Shown in pieces: positions 48,915 through 63,911 of a stretch of 64,000 nucleotides of DNA (position 1 is the first letter of the stretch; the number at the start of each line of letters is the position of its first letter). A program made the position numbers and the translations under genes. Where the stretch lies: the NCBI GenBank assembly GCA_949752745.1, contig OX457034.1, forward strand, positions 29,555,544 through 29,619,543, written 5' to 3'. The DNA is from Protula sp. h YS-2021. Lineage: Eukaryota > Annelida > Polychaeta > Sabellida > Serpulidae. The notes beneath the pieces are model-generated. The model was given only the letters and a program-made list of their open reading frames with translations, did not search any database and was not told where the DNA came from.

Positions 48915-51900
48915 GTCAATGATGGATAATGGATTTACAGACATGTCTTGTTATATTTTCCATGTTGATCAAACCAACACAGGTTAAACAAGACCCAAAC
49001 AGTCTGAGAAATCTGATAGATTCACAGCAGGTTATATACAATTCCAGTGACATTGAAAAATGGTGTGTAAAATTACTGATAGAGAATTGAATTGGATAGA
49101 GCATTGGTTCGGTAAGCCGAAGGTCCCGAGTTCGACTCCAGCTCGGGGCGGCATGCAGGGAATTGACATTTGCTCAAATTGCCTTGGCTAAGCAAATACA
49201 GTAGATAAGATCACCTATGAAGGAATTTAAAGTTGACGCCCACTTAGCGTTTCAGCCATCCCTTAAAAAACATTTTAGAAAGAAGTTAGTTTGGGCATCG
49301 TCCAATGACTTTCTTTATTTGAGTTGCCAAAGTCAATAAAATTATTTATTTTTAAACGATCAAAAGTTTCAGGGAGTGAACTCTGTAAAAAAGAAAACAA
49401 AAAAAAAAACATAGGTTTTGCCTGTAACACTTTGGTCCCTTTTTATTCTATATTGATATTGAATGTTTCAAGTCAAACCGTAAACAAGAAGAAAAAAGTG
49501 TAAGCAACGCCTGTTTTGAAAGATTTACAATGCAGCAATAAATGTTGCAATCACTCACTTTTTCCCACACCACAATCCAATTCAGATGGGAAGGTATGTA
49601 GTTTATAAACAGGCTCGAGCATCCATACAGATAGTGCTGTGCAGGTTATGGCAGTAATACAGTTGGCTGAAAGTTGGCTCGGGAGTGCGAGGGCGTAAGC
49701 GTTCCGGTGTTCTTCGGGACCCGGTGGATCGAGCTGGAACTCGGCTGTAGAAAGGCGAAAGGCGGCGTAAAACCCGCCCGGTATGCCGAAGCCCCGCCAC
49801 TGACCAATGCACACTGTGGTTGATCATTGACGGTGGCTGGGGTAGCCGTATATACGTCAGGCTTCTGGCAGCAAGCCATAATATATATCCTGCACTGCAC
49901 GCTTCACTTTTTGTTTTTTTTTACCTTTGATTATGTTTTATTTTATCCAAGAGGTAGGTTATTGTTTCTACTTCATACAAAACTTATGCAAGATTTAATC
50001 ATATTTTATTGCTGGTGCATGCACATAGAAGGCTCTAGAATATGCACAACAGTATTCCACACTCCTCTAGTATCGCTTGTTCAATGCTCTTTCAATCCAA
50101 CTGGACAATCAAAAGCTGTGCGTCTCACACTTCTTGATCTCTCTCACACTGCTTGATCTCTTCAATCATGGCATTCTACCTACGTCAGTTGCAGAGTTAC
50201 TTCGGGATTGAAGGCACAGAGTACGATCGTTGTACCTTACTAAGATCGAGGATGTATATTCAGACACCGTAATATCATACTGAATTTTACTTCAGGTTTT
50301 AAACAAATATTAAGTAGTCTTAAAACTGTTTGATTTTACATACACCGTTTATAAGAGAATGACATTGAAGCATTAACTTTGGCCATTTTTTCTATCTTAA
50401 ACCATTTCAAAGAGAATAAAATACTCAGACAAAAGTACAGATGCTCAATAATCTTTCAGATCAAGGCAGATCGATGAACTTTCTAAAATACATAAACCTA
50501 TTTTATTGCTAAACATTAAAATATCTGCAATAAAGAAAATTTTAATGGTTATAAAAGTAAGATTGTAATGTGTGGATAAGTTTGTACAGTGTAGCTAAAG
50601 TGAAAAGGTGGTAGTAGAATTTGCAAAGTGGGGATACCTGCTTGACCTCTTCCGAGGATCATAATTTTAAAACTGATCTATGTGAAAATAAAAGAAGAAA
50701 GTTAATTTTCCTTGGAAAATAATAAAAAGTCAAATATATTGTACTTGCGATTGAAGAAAAATGGGCACGGTTGGGGAGAGAAAGAGCAAAGGAAGACGGA
50801 TGTATGTAAATGTCTTGAGTAATAATGTGAAATAGTGAAAGTGGTTAATTTGGTGGATAGGTTAAATTTTGAAAGTGGAATATCTTTAAAAGTATTGGTG
50901 ATAGAGAGACGGGGATTTGACGAGGTGATATGGCGAATATGAATTATGTATGATCCAGTAGTGTTTTTAGGCCATTCTGAGCCCTTTAAATTGCACTTTT
51001 ACAAAGGCAAAGTTTTCTACAGGCGAGTGTTAAATGAATGGTTTTAAGAACAGCGAGATAGTTTTTTTATAAATAGATTTGTCTATTTCTTAGTGATTGG
51101 ATGAATGATCAGATCAGTCCTGGAAAAAACTTCACAATAACTATGTAACTGTTTGATATATTTTTTTAAAGTAAACCTTTGTAACCATATACATCCTTCA
51201 TGTTACCAGTTACCAATACAAATATATGTAATGTAAGAAGCTACTAAATTTCAACTTACAATTTAGATGTTTTCAACATTTTATTTACAGTAGACTTTGT
51301 AAACCTAAATAATTAAAATGTACTTCTATTTCCAGCCGAGTGTGAGATGTGAGAAATAATTCTGGGGTTACGGTATATACCGCCAACAACTGGAAAAATA
51401 AAAATAAATCAAGGGGTAATGTCATTGAATGTGTGATTTGTTTTAAGAACTACAAAAAGATGTATGTATTCCATAGGTAAAAATTGTAATTTATTTCTGC
51501 ATACAAACAATATGTATTTGCACCAATTATCAACTCTAAAGAAATCAGGTATTACACATATACCACCGACAAAAATGAAAATCCTGTGACTTTCTCAGTG
51601 AATTTGTGATATGGTTCAAGAGTTAGAAAGGAATGTATGTATACCTTTAGTAAAATTTGAACTTTATTTCTGGATACAAGCAATCGGTAGCTGCAACAAG
51701 TATCAACAGAAACAAATCACCAGAAAACATTGATGTAAAAATTCAAAGGTCCAGTACATAATACGGCATATCCTCGTCTCGGACATTTGTCGTTGTCATG
51801 TATCTGCGCCGTATGTCGAATTATGCTGACACAGTTGACGCCCCACTCTAGCGCTATTACTCTTATATTTATGACTTCCTTAAAATCTAAGCGGTTATTG

Positions 51901-52010
51901 TTGCAAGATCAAAGATTTCAATTTAGTTCGTTCGTTGCATAGACTGCACATCCTAGCTTTTATTTTAGTGTTAATGCATGTTTAACTGGCCAGTCGTTAA
52001 CTGGTCAACC
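48915..52010 (+). repeat. Unit 22, full, 3096 bp
   Basis: Same length, A-tract pattern and GGGGTAGCCG variant as unit 21. I could see no difference between the two, so they look like a recent single-unit duplication. Confidence 0.97.
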
Positions 52011-53316
52011 GTCAATGATGGATAATGGATTTACAGACATGTCTTGTTATATTTTCCATGTTGATCAAACCAACACAGGTTAAACAAGACCCAAACAGTC
52101 TGAGAAATCTGATAGATTCACAGCAGGTTATATACAAATAGTGAAAATGGTTAATTTGGTGGATACGTTAAATTTTGAAAGTGGAATATCTTTAAAAGTA
52201 TTGGTGATAGAGAGACGGGGATTTGACGAGGTGATATGGCGAATATGAATTATGTATGATCCAGTAGTGTTTTTAGGCCATTCTGAGCCCTTTAAATTGC
52301 ACTTTTACAAAGGCAAAGTTTTCTACAGGCGAGTGTTAAATGAATGGTTTTAAGAACAGCGAGATAGTTTTTTTATAAATAGATTTGTCTATTTCTTAGT
52401 GATTGGATGAATGATCAGATCAGTCCTGGAAAAAACTTCACAATAACTATGTAACTGTTTGATATATTTTTTTAAAGTAAACCTTTGTAACCATATACAT
52501 CCTTCATGTTACCAGTTACCAATACAAATATATGTAATGTAAGAAGCTACTAAATTTCAACTTACAATTTAGATGTTTTCAACATTTTATTTACAGTAGA
52601 CTTTGTAAACCTAAATAATTAAAATGTACTTCTATTTCCAGCCGAGTGTGAGATGTGAGAAATAATTCTGGGGTTACGGTATATACCGCCAACAACTGGA
52701 AAAATAAAAATAAATCAAGGGGTAATGTCATTGAATGTGTGATTTGTTTTAAGAACTACAAAAAGATGTATGTATTCCATAGGTAAAAATTGTAATTTAT
52801 TTCTGCATACAAACAATATGTATTTGCACCAATTATCAACTCTAAAGAAATCAGGTATTACACATATACCACCGACAAAAATGAAAATCCTGTGACTTTC
52901 TCAGTGAATTTGTGATATGGTTCAAGAGTTAGAAAGGAATGTATGTATACCTTTAGTAAAATTTGAACTTTATTTCTGGATACAAGCAATCGGTAGCTGC
53001 AACAAGTATCAACAGAAACAAATCACCAGAAAACATTGATGTAAAAATTCAAAGGTCCAGTACATAATACGGCATATCCTCGTCTCGGACATTTGTCGTT
53101 GTCATGTATCTGCGCCGTATGTCGAATTATGCTGACACAGTTGACGCCCCACTCTAGCGCTATTACTCTTATATTTATGACTTCCTTAAAATCTAAGCGG
53201 TTATTGTTGCAAGATCAAAGATTTCAATTTAGTTCGTTCGTTGCATAGACTGCACATCCTAGCTTTTATTTTAGTGTTAATGCATGTTTAACTGGCCAGT
53301 CGTTAACTGGTCAACC
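52011..53316 (+). repeat. Unit 23, short, 1306 bp
   Basis: First of two adjacent short units; junction near 52136; no private variants noticed. Confidence 0.97.
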
Positions 53317-54622
53317 GTCAATGATGGATAATGGATTTACAGACATGTCTTGTTATATTTTCCATGTTGATCAAACCAACACAGGTTAAACAAGACCCAA
53401 ACAGTCTGAGAAATCTGATAGATTCACAGCAGGTTATATACAAATAGTGAAAATGGTTAATTTGGTGGATACGTTAAATTTTGAAAGTGGAATATCTTTA
53501 AAAGTATTGGTGATAGAGAGACGGGGATTTGACGAGGTGATATGGCGAATATGAATTATGTATGATCCAGTAGTGTTTTTAGGCCATTCTGAGCCCTTTA
53601 AATTGCACTTTTACAAAGGCAAAGTTTTCTACAGGCGAGTGTTAAATGAATGGTTTTAAGAACAGCGAGATAGTTTTTTTATAAATAGATTTGTCTATTT
53701 CTTAGTGATTGGATGAATGATCAGATCAGTCCTGGAAAAAACTTCACAATAACTATGTAACTGTTTGATATATTTTTTTAAAGTAAACCTTTGTAACCAT
53801 ATACATCCTTCATGTTACCAGTTACCAATACAAATATATGTAATGTAAGAAGCTACTAAATTTCAACTTACAATTTAGATGTTTTCAACATTTTATTTAC
53901 AGTAGACTTTGTAAACCTAAATAATTAAAATGTACTTCTATTTCCAGCCGAGTGTGAGATGTGAGAAATAATTCTGGGGTTACGGTATATACCGCCAACA
54001 ACTGGAAAAATAAAAATAAATCAAGGGGTAATGTCATTGAATGTGTGATTTGTTTTAAGAACTACAAAAAGATGTATGTATTCCATAGGTAAAAATTGTA
54101 ATTTATTTCTGCATACAAACAATATGTATTTGCACCAATTATCAACTCTAAAGAAATCAGGTATTACACATATACCACCGACAAAAATGAAAATCCTGTG
54201 ACTTTCTCAGTGAATTTGTGATATGGTTCAAGAGTTAGAAAGGAATGTATGTATACCTTTAGTAAAATTTGAACTTTATTTCTGGATACAAGCAATCGGT
54301 AGCTGCAACAAGTATCAACAGAAACAAATCACCAGAAAACATTGATGTAAAAATTCAAAGGTCCAGTACATAATACGGCATATCCTCGTCTCGGACATTT
54401 GTCGTTGTCATGTATCTGCGCCGTATGTCGAATTATGCTGACACAGTTGACGCCCCACTCTAGCGCTATTACTCTTATATTTATGACTTCCTTAAAATCT
54501 AAGCGGTTATTGTTGCAAGATCAAAGATTTCAATTTAGTTCGTTCGTTGCATAGACTGCACATCCTAGCTTTTATTTTAGTGTTAATGCATGTTTAACTG
54601 GCCAGTCGTTAACTGGTCAACC
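53317..54622 (+). repeat. Unit 24, short, 1306 bp
   Basis: Second of the pair; junction near 53442; looks the same as unit 23. Confidence 0.97.
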
Positions 54623-57600
54623 GTCAATGATGGATAATGGATTTACAGACATGTCTTGTTATATTTTCCATGTTGATCAAACCAACACAGGTTAAACAAG
54701 ACCCAAACAGTCTGAGAAATCTGATAGATTCACAGCAGGTTATATACAATTCCAGTGACATTGAAAAATGGTGTGTAAAATTACTGATAGAGAATTGAAT
54801 TGGATAGAGCATTGGTTCGGTAAGCCGAAGGTCCCGAGTTCGACTCCAGCTCGGGGCGGCATGCAGGGAATTGACATTTGCTCAAATTGCCTTGGCTAAG
54901 CAAATACAGTAGATAAGATCACCTATGAAGGAATTTAAAGTTGACGCCCACTTAGCGTTTCAGCCATCCCTTAAAAAACATTTTAGAAAGAAGTTAGTTT
55001 GGGCATCGTCCAATGACTTTCTTTATTTGAGTTGCCAAAGTCAATAAAATTATTTATTTTTAAACGATCAAAAGTTTCAGGGAGTGAACTCTGTAAAAAA
55101 AAAAAAAAAAAAACAAAAAAACATAGGTTTTGCCTGTAACACTTTGGTCCCTTTTTATTCTATATTGATATTGAATGTTTCAAGTCAAACCGTAAACAAG
55201 AAGAAAAAAGTGTAAGCAACGCCTGTTTTGAAAGATTTACAATGCAGCAATAAATGTTGCAATCACTCACTTTTTCCCACACCACAATCCAATTCAGATG
55301 GGAAGGTATGTAGTTTATAAACAGGCTCGAGCATCCATACAGATAGTGCTGTGCAGGTTATGGCAGTAATACAGTTGGCTGAAAGTTGGCTCGGGAGTGC
55401 GAGGGCGTAAGCGTTCCGGTGTTCTTCGGGACCCGGTGGATCGAGCTGGAACTCGGCTGTAGAAAGGCGAAAGGCGGCGTAAAACCCGCCCGGTATGCCG
55501 AAGCCCCGCCACTGACCAATGCACACTGTGGTTGATCATTGACGGTGGCTGGGGTGGCCGTATATACGTCAGGCTTCTGGCAGCAAGCCATAATATATAT
55601 CCTGCACTGCACGCTTCACTTTTTGTTTTTTTTTACCTTTGATTATGTTTTATTTTATCCAAGAGGTAGGTTATTGTTTCTACTTCATACAAAACTTATG
55701 CAAGATTTAATCATATTTTATTGCTGGTGCATGCACATAGAAGGCTCTAGAATATGCACAACAGTATTCCACACTCCTCTAGTATCGCTTGTTCAATGCT
55801 CTTTCAATCCAACTGGACAATCAAAAGCTGTGCGTCTCACACTTCTTGATCTCTCTCACACTGCTTGATCTCTTCAATCATGGCATTCTACCTACGTCAG
55901 TTGCAGAGTTACTTCGGGATTGAAGGCACAGAGTACGATCGTTGTACCTTACTAAGATCGAGGATGTATATTCAGACACCGTAATATCATACTGAATTTT
56001 ACTTCAGGTTTTAAACAAATATTAAGTAGTCTTAAAACTGTTTGATTTTACATACACCGTTTATAAGAGAATGACATTGAAGCATTAACTTTGGCCATTT
56101 TTTCTATCTTAAACCATTTCAAAGAGAATAAAATACTCAGACAAAAGTACAGATGCTCAATAATCTTTCAGATCAAGGCAGATCGATGAACTTTCTAAAA
56201 TACATAAACCTATTTTATTGCTAAACATTAAAATATCTGCAATAAAGAAAATTTTAATGGTTATAAAAGTAAGATTGTAATGTGTGGATAAGTTTGTACA
56301 GTGTAGCTAAAGTGAAAAGGTGGTAGTAGAATTTGCAAAGTGGGGATACCTGCTTGACCTCTTCCGAGGATCATAATTTTAAAACTGATCTATGTGAAAA
56401 TAAAAGAAGAAAGTTAATTTTCCTTGGAAAATAATAAAAAGTCAAATATATTGTACTTGCGATTGAAGAAAAATGGGCACGGTTGGGGAGAGAAAGAGCA
56501 AAGGAAGACGGATGTATGTAAATGTCTTGAGTAATAATGTGAAATAGTGAAAGTGGTTAATTTGGTGGACAGGTTAAATTTTGAAAGTGGAATATCTTTA
56601 AAAGTATTGGTGATAGAGAGACGGGGATTTGACGAGGTGATATGGCGAATATGAATTATGTATGATCCAGTAGTGTTTTTAGGCCATTCTGAGCCCTTTA
56701 AATTGCACTTTTACAAAGGCAAAGTTTTCTACAGGCGAGTGTTAAATGAAAGATTTTAAGAACAGCGAGATAGTTTTTTTATAAATAGATTTGTCTATTT
56801 CTTAGTGATTGGATGAATGATCAGATCAGTCCTGGAAAAAACTTCACAATAACTATGTAACTGTTTGATATATTTTTTTAAAGTAAACCTTTGTAACCAT
56901 ATACATCCTTCATGTTACCAGTTACCAATACAAATATATGTAATGTAAGAAGCTACTAAATTTCAACTTACAATTTAGATGTTTTCAACATTTTATTTAC
57001 AGTAGACTTTGTAAACCTAAATAATTAAAATGTACTTCTATTTCCAGCCGAGTGTGAGATGTGAGAAATAATTCTGGGGTTACGGTATATACCGCCAACA
57101 ACTGGAAAAATAAAAATAAATCAAGGGGTAATGTCATTGAATGTGTGATTTGTTTTAAGAACTACAAAAAGATGTATGTATTCCATAGGTAAAATTGTAA
57201 TTTATTTCTGCCTACAAACAATATGTATTTGCACCAATTATCAACTCTAAAGAAATCAGGTATTACACATATACCACCGACAAAAATGAAAATCCTGTGA
57301 CTTTCTCAGTGAATTTGTGATATGGTTCAAGAGTTAGAAAGGAATGTATGTATACCTTTAGTAAAATTTGAACTTTATTTCTGGATACAAGCAATCGGTA
57401 GCTGCAACAAGTATCAACAGAAACAAATCACCAGAAAACATTGATGTAAAAATTCAAAGGTCCAGTACATAATACGGCATATCCTCGTCTCGGACATTTG
57501 TCGTTGTCATGTATCTGCGCCGTATGTCGAATTATGCTGACACAGTTGACGCCCCACTCTAGCGCTATTACTCTTATATTTATGACTTCCTTAAAATCTA

Positions 57601-57721
57601 AGCGGTTATTGTTGCAAGATCAAAGATTTCAATTTAGTTCGTTCGTTGCATAGACTGCACATCCTAGCTTTTATTTTAGTGTTAATGCATGTTTAACTGG
57701 CCAGTCGTTAACTGGTCAACC
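54623..57721 (+). repeat. Unit 25, full, 3099 bp
   Basis: Interrupted poly(A) (19 A, C, 7 A). Private changes are GAAAGATTTTAAG for GAATGGTTTTAAG (about 56750) and CTGCCTAC for CTGCATAC (about 57210). It shares the shorter AGGTAAAATTG tract with units 14 and 27, but has GGACAGG. Confidence 0.97.
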
Positions 57722-60700
57722 GTCAATGATGGATAATGGATTTACAGACATGTCTTGTTATATTTTCCATGTTGATCAAACCAACACAGGTTAAACAAGA
57801 CCCAAACAGTCTGAGAAATCTGATAGATTCACAGCAGGTTATATACAATTCCAGTGACATTGAAAAATGGTGTGTAAAATTACTGATAGAGAATTGAATT
57901 GGATAGAGCATTGGTTCGGTAAGCCGAAGGTCCCGAGTTCGACTCCAGCTCGGGGCGGCATGCAGGGAATTGACATTTGCTCAAATTGCCTTGGCTAAGC
58001 AAATACAGTAGATAAGATCACCTATGAAGGAATTTAAAGTTGGCGCCCACTTAGCGTTTCAGCCATCCCTTAAAAAACATTTTAGAAAGAAGTTAGTTTG
58101 GGCATCGTCCAATGACTTTCTTTATTTGAGTTGCCAAAGTCAATAAAATTATTTATTTTTAAACGATCAAAAGTTTCAGGGAGTGAACTCTGTAAAAAAA
58201 AAAAAAAAAAAAAAAAACATAGGTTTTGCCTGTAACACTTTGGTCCCTTTTTATTCTATATTGATATTGAATGTTTCAAGTCAAACCGTAAACAAGAAGA
58301 AAAAAGTGTAAGCAACGCCTGTTTTGAAAGATTTACAATGCAGCAATAAATGTTGCAATCACTCACTTTTTCCCACACCACAATCCAATTCAGATGGGAA
58401 GGTATGTAGTTTATAAACAGGCTCGAGCATCCATACAGATAGTGCTGTGCAGGTTATGGCAGTAATACAGTTGGCTGAAAGTTGGCTCGGGAGTGCGAGG
58501 GCGTAAGCGTTCCGGTGTTCTTCGGGACCCGGTGGATCGAGCTGGAACTCGGCTGTAGAAAGGCGAAAGGCGGCGTAAAACCCGCCCGGTATGCCGAAGC
58601 CCCGCCACTGACCAATGCACACTGTGGTTGATCATTGACGGTGGCTGGGGTGGCCGTATATACGTCAGGCTTCTGGCAGCAAGCCATAATATATATCCTG
58701 CACTGCACGCTTCACTTTTTGTTTTTTTTTACCTTTGATTATGTTTTATTTTATCCAAGAGGTAGGTTATTGTTTCTACTTCATACAAAACTTATGCAAG
58801 ATTTAATCATATTTTATTGCTGGTGCATGCACATAGAAGGCTCTAGAATATGCACAACAGTATTCCACACTCCTCTAGTATCGCTTGTTCAATGCTCTTT
58901 CAATCCAACTGGACAATCAAAAGCTGTGCGTCTCACACTTCTTGATCTCTCTCACACTGCTTGATCTCTTCAATCATGGCATTCTACCTACGTCAGTTGC
59001 AGAGTTACTTCGGGATTGAAGGCACAGAGTACGATCGTTGTACCTTACTAAGATCGAGGATGTATATTCAGACACCGTAATATCATACTGAATTTTACTT
59101 CAGGTTTTAAACAAATATTAAGTAGTCTTAAAACTGTTTGATTTTACATACACCGTTTATAAGAGAATGACATTGAAGCATTAACTTTGGCCATTTTTTC
59201 TATCTTAAACCATTTCAAAGAGAATAAAATACTCAGACAAAAGTACAGATGCTCAATAATCTTTCAGATCAAGGCAGATCGATGAACTTTCTAAAATACA
59301 TAAACCTATTTTATTGCTAAACATTAAAATATCTGCAATAAAGAAAATTTTAATGGTTATAAAAGTAAGATTGTAATGTGTGGATAAGTTTGTACAGTGT
59401 AGCTAAAGTGAAAAGGTGGTAGTAGAATTTGCAAAGTGGGGATACCTGCTTGACCTCTTCCGAGGATCATAATTTTAAAACTGATCTATGTGAAAATAAA
59501 AGAAGAAAGTTAATTTTCCTTGGAAAATAATAAAAAGTCAAATATATTGTACTTGCGATTGAAGAAAAATGGGCACGGTTGGGGAGAGAAAGAGCAAAGG
59601 AAGACGGATGTATGTAAATGTCTTGAGTAATAATGTGAAATAGTGAAAGTGGTTAATTTGGTGGATAGGTTAAATTTTGAAAGTGGAATATCTTTAAAAG
59701 TATTGGTGATAGAGAGACGGGGATTTGACGAGGTGATATGGCGAATATGAATTATGTATGATCCAGTAGTGTTTTTAGGCCATTCTGAGCCCTTTAAATT
59801 GCACTTTTACAAAGGCAAAGTTTTCTACAGGCGAGTGTTAAATGAATGGTTTTAAGAACAGCGAGATAGTTTTTTTATAAATAGATTTGTCTATTTCTTA
59901 GTGATTGGATGAATGATCAGATCAGTCCTGGAAAAAACTTCACAATAACTATGTAACTGTTTGATATATTTTTTTAAAGTAAACCTTTGTAACCATATAC
60001 ATCCTTCATGTTACCAGTTACCAATACAAATATATGTAATGTAAGAAGCTACTAAATTTCAACTTACAATTTAGATGTTTTCAACATTTTATTTACAGTA
60101 GACTTTGTAAACCTAAATAATTAAAATGTACTTCTATTTCCAGCCGAGTGTGAGATGTGAGAAATAATTCTGGGGTTACGGTATATACCGCCAACAACTG
60201 GAAAAATAAAAATAAATCAAGGGGTAATGTCATTGAATGTGTGATTTGTTTTAAGAACTACAAAAAGATGTATGTATTCCATAGGTAAAAATTGTAATTT
60301 ATTTCTGCATACAAACAATATGTATTTGCACCAATTATCAACTCTAAAGAAATCAGGTATTACACATATACCACCGACAAAAATGAAAATCCTGTGACTT
60401 TCTCAGTGAATTTGTGATATGGTTCAAGAGTTAGAAAGGAATGTATGTATACCTTTAGTAAAATTTGAACTTTATTTCTGGATACAAGCAATCGGTAGCT
60501 GCAACAAGTATCAACAGAAACAAATCACCAGAAAACATTGATGTAAAAATTCAAAGGTCCAGTACATAATACGGCATATCCTCGTCTCGGACATTTGTCG
60601 TTGTCATGTATCTGCGCCGTATGTCGAATTATGCTGACACAGTTGACGCCCCACTCTAGCGCTATTACTCTTATATTTATGACTTCCTTAAAATCTAAGC

Positions 60701-60818
60701 GGTTATTGTTGCAAGATCAAAGATTTCAATTTAGTTCGTTCGTTGCATAGACTGCACATCCTAGCTTTTATTTTAGTGTTAATGCATGTTTAACTGGCCA
60801 GTCGTTAACTGGTCAACC
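57722..60818 (+). repeat. Unit 26, full, 3097 bp
   Basis: Poly(A) is 24. A private A to G change near 58042 gives GTTGGCGCCC instead of GTTGACGCCC. It has the GGATAGG variant. Confidence 0.97.
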
Positions 60819-63800
60819 GTCAATGATGGATAATGGATTTACAGACATGTCTTGTTATATTTTCCATGTTGATCAAACCAACACAGGTTAAACAAGACCC
60901 AAACAGTCTGAGAAATCTGATAGATTCACAGCAGGTTATATACAATTCCAGTGACATTGAAAAATGGTGTGTAAAATTACTGATAGAGAATTGAATTGGA
61001 TAGAGCATTGGTTCGGTAAGCCGAAGGTCCCGAGTTCGACTCCAGCTCGGGGCGGCATGCAGGGAATTGACATTTGCTCAAATTGCCTTGGCTAAGCAAA
61101 TACAGTAGATAAGATCACCTATGAAGGAATTTAAAGTTGACGCCCACTTAGCGTTTCAGCCATCCCTTAAAAAACATTTTAGAAAGAAGTTAGTTTGGGC
61201 ATCGTCCAATGACTTTCTTTATTTGAGTTGCCAAAGTCAATAAAATTATTTATTTTTAAACGATCAAAAGTTTCAGGGAGTGAACTCTGTAAAAAAAAAA
61301 AAAAAAAAAAACATAGGTTTTGCCTGTAACACTTTGGTCCCTTTTTATTCTATATTGATATTGAATGTTTCAAGTCAAACCGTAAACAAGAAGAAAAAAG
61401 TGTAAGCAACGCCTGTTTTGAAAGATTTACAATGCAGCAATAAATGTTGCAATCACTCACTTTTTCCCACACCACAATCCAATTCAGATGGGAAGGTATG
61501 TAGTTTATAAACAGGCTCGAGCATCCATACAGATAGTGCTGTGCAGGTTATGGCAGTAATACAGTTGGCTGAAAGTTGGCTCGGGAGTGCGAGGGCGTAA
61601 GCGTTCCGGTGTTCTTCGGGACCCGGTGGATCGAGCTGGAACTCGGCTGTAGAAAGGCGAAAGGCGGCGTAAAACCCGCCCGGTATGCCGAAGCCCCGCC
61701 ACTGACCAATGCACACTGTGGTTGATCATTGACGGTGGCTGGGGTGGCCGTATATACGTCAGGCTTCTGGCAGCAAGCCATAATATATATCCTGCACTGC
61801 ACGCTTCACTTTTTGTTTTTTTTTACCTTTGATTATGTTTTATTTTATCCAAGAGGTAGGTTATTGTTTCTACTTCATACAAAACTTATGCAAGATTTAA
61901 TCATATTTTATTGCTGGTGCATGCACATAGAAGGCTCTAGAATATGCACAACAGTATTCCACACTCCTCTAGTATCGCTTGTTCAATGCTCTTTCAATCC
62001 AACTGGACAATCAAAAGCTGTGCGTCTCACACTTCTTGATCTCTCTCACACTGCTTGATCTCTTCAATCATGGCATTCTACCTACGTCAGTTGCAGAGTT
62101 ACTTCGGGATTGAAGGCACAGAGTACGATCGTTGTACCTTACTAAGATCGAGGATGTATATTCAGACACCGTAATATCATATTGAATTTTACTTCAGGTT
62201 TTAAACAAATATTAAGTAGTCTTAAAACTGTTTGATTTTACATACACCGTTTATAAGAGAATGACATTGAAGCATTAACTTTGGCCATTTTTTCTATCTT
62301 AAACCATTTCAAAGAGAATAAAATACTCAGACAAAAGTACAGATGCTCAATAATCTTTCAGATCAAGGCAGATCGATGAACTTTCTAAAATACATAAACC
62401 TATTTTATTGCTAAACATTAAAATATCTGCAATAAAGAAAATTTTAATGGTTATAAAAGTAAGATTGTAATGTGTGGATAAGTTTGTACAGTGTAGCTAA
62501 AGTGAAAAGGTGGTAGTAGAATTTGCAAAGTGGGGATACCTGCTTGACCTCTTCCGAGGATCATAATTTTAAAACTGATCTATGTGAAAATAAAAGAAGA
62601 AAGTTAATTTTCCTTGGAAAATAATAAAAAGTCAAATATATTGTACTTGCGATTGAAGAAAAATGGGCACGGTTGGGGAGAGAAAGAGCAAAGGAAGACG
62701 GATGTATGTAAATGTCTTGAGTAATAATGTGAAATAGTGAAAGTGGTTAATTTGGTGGATAGGTTAAATTTTGAAAGTGGAATATCTTTAAAAGTATTGG
62801 TGATAGAGAGACGGGGATTTGACGAGGTGATATGGCGAATATGAATTATGTATGATCCAGTAGTGTTTTTAGGCCATTCTGAGCCCTTTAAATTGCACTT
62901 TTACAAAGGCAAAGTTTTCTACAGGCGAGTGTTAAATGAATGGTTTTAAGAACAGCGAGATAGTTTTTTTATAAATAGATTTGTCTATTTCTTAGTGATT
63001 GGATGAATGATCAGATCAGTCCTGGAAAAAACTTCACAATAACTATGTAACTGTTTGATATATTTTTTTAAAGTAAACCTTTGTAACCATATACATCCTT
63101 CATGTTACCAGTTACCAATACAAATATATGTAATGTAAGAAGCTACTAAATTTCAACTTACAATTTAGATGTTTTCAACATTTTATTTACAGTAGACTTT
63201 GTAAACCTAAATAATTAAAATGTACTTCTATTTCCAGCCGAGTGTGAGATGTGAGAAATAATTCTGGGGTTACGGTATATACCGCCAACAACTGGAAAAA
63301 TAAAAATAAATCAAGGGGTAATGTCATTGAATGTGTGATTTGTTTTAAGAACTACAAAAAGATGTATGTATTCCATAGGTAAAATTGTAATTTATTTCTG
63401 CATACAAACAATATGTATTTGCACCAATTATCAACTCTAAAGAAATCAGGTATTACACATATACCACCGACAAAAATGAAAATCCTGTGACTTTCTCAGT
63501 GAATTTGTGATATGGTTCAAGAGTTAGAAAGGAATGTATGTATACCTTTAGTAAAATTTGAACTTTATTTCTGGATACAAGCAATCGGTAGCTGCAACAA
63601 GTATCAACAGAAACAAATCACCAGAAAACATTGATGTAAAAATTCAAAGGTCCAGTACATAATACGGCATATCCTCGTCTCGGACATTTGTCGTTGTCAT
63701 GTATCTGCGCCGTATGTCGAATTATGCTGACACAGTTGACGCCCCACTCTAGCGCTATTACTCTTATATTTATGACTTCCTTAAAATCTAAGCGGTTATT

Positions 63801-63911
63801 GTTGCAAGATCAAAGATTTCAATTTAGTTCGTTCGTTGCATAGACTGCACATCCTAGCTTTTATTTTAGTGTTAATGCATGTTTAACTGGCCAGTCGTTA
63901 ACTGGTCAACC
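60819..63911 (+). repeat. Unit 27, full, 3093 bp
   Basis: Poly(A) is 21. It has CATATTGAATT (about 62181), GGATAGG and the shorter AGGTAAAATTG tract, the same combination as unit 14. Confidence 0.97.
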
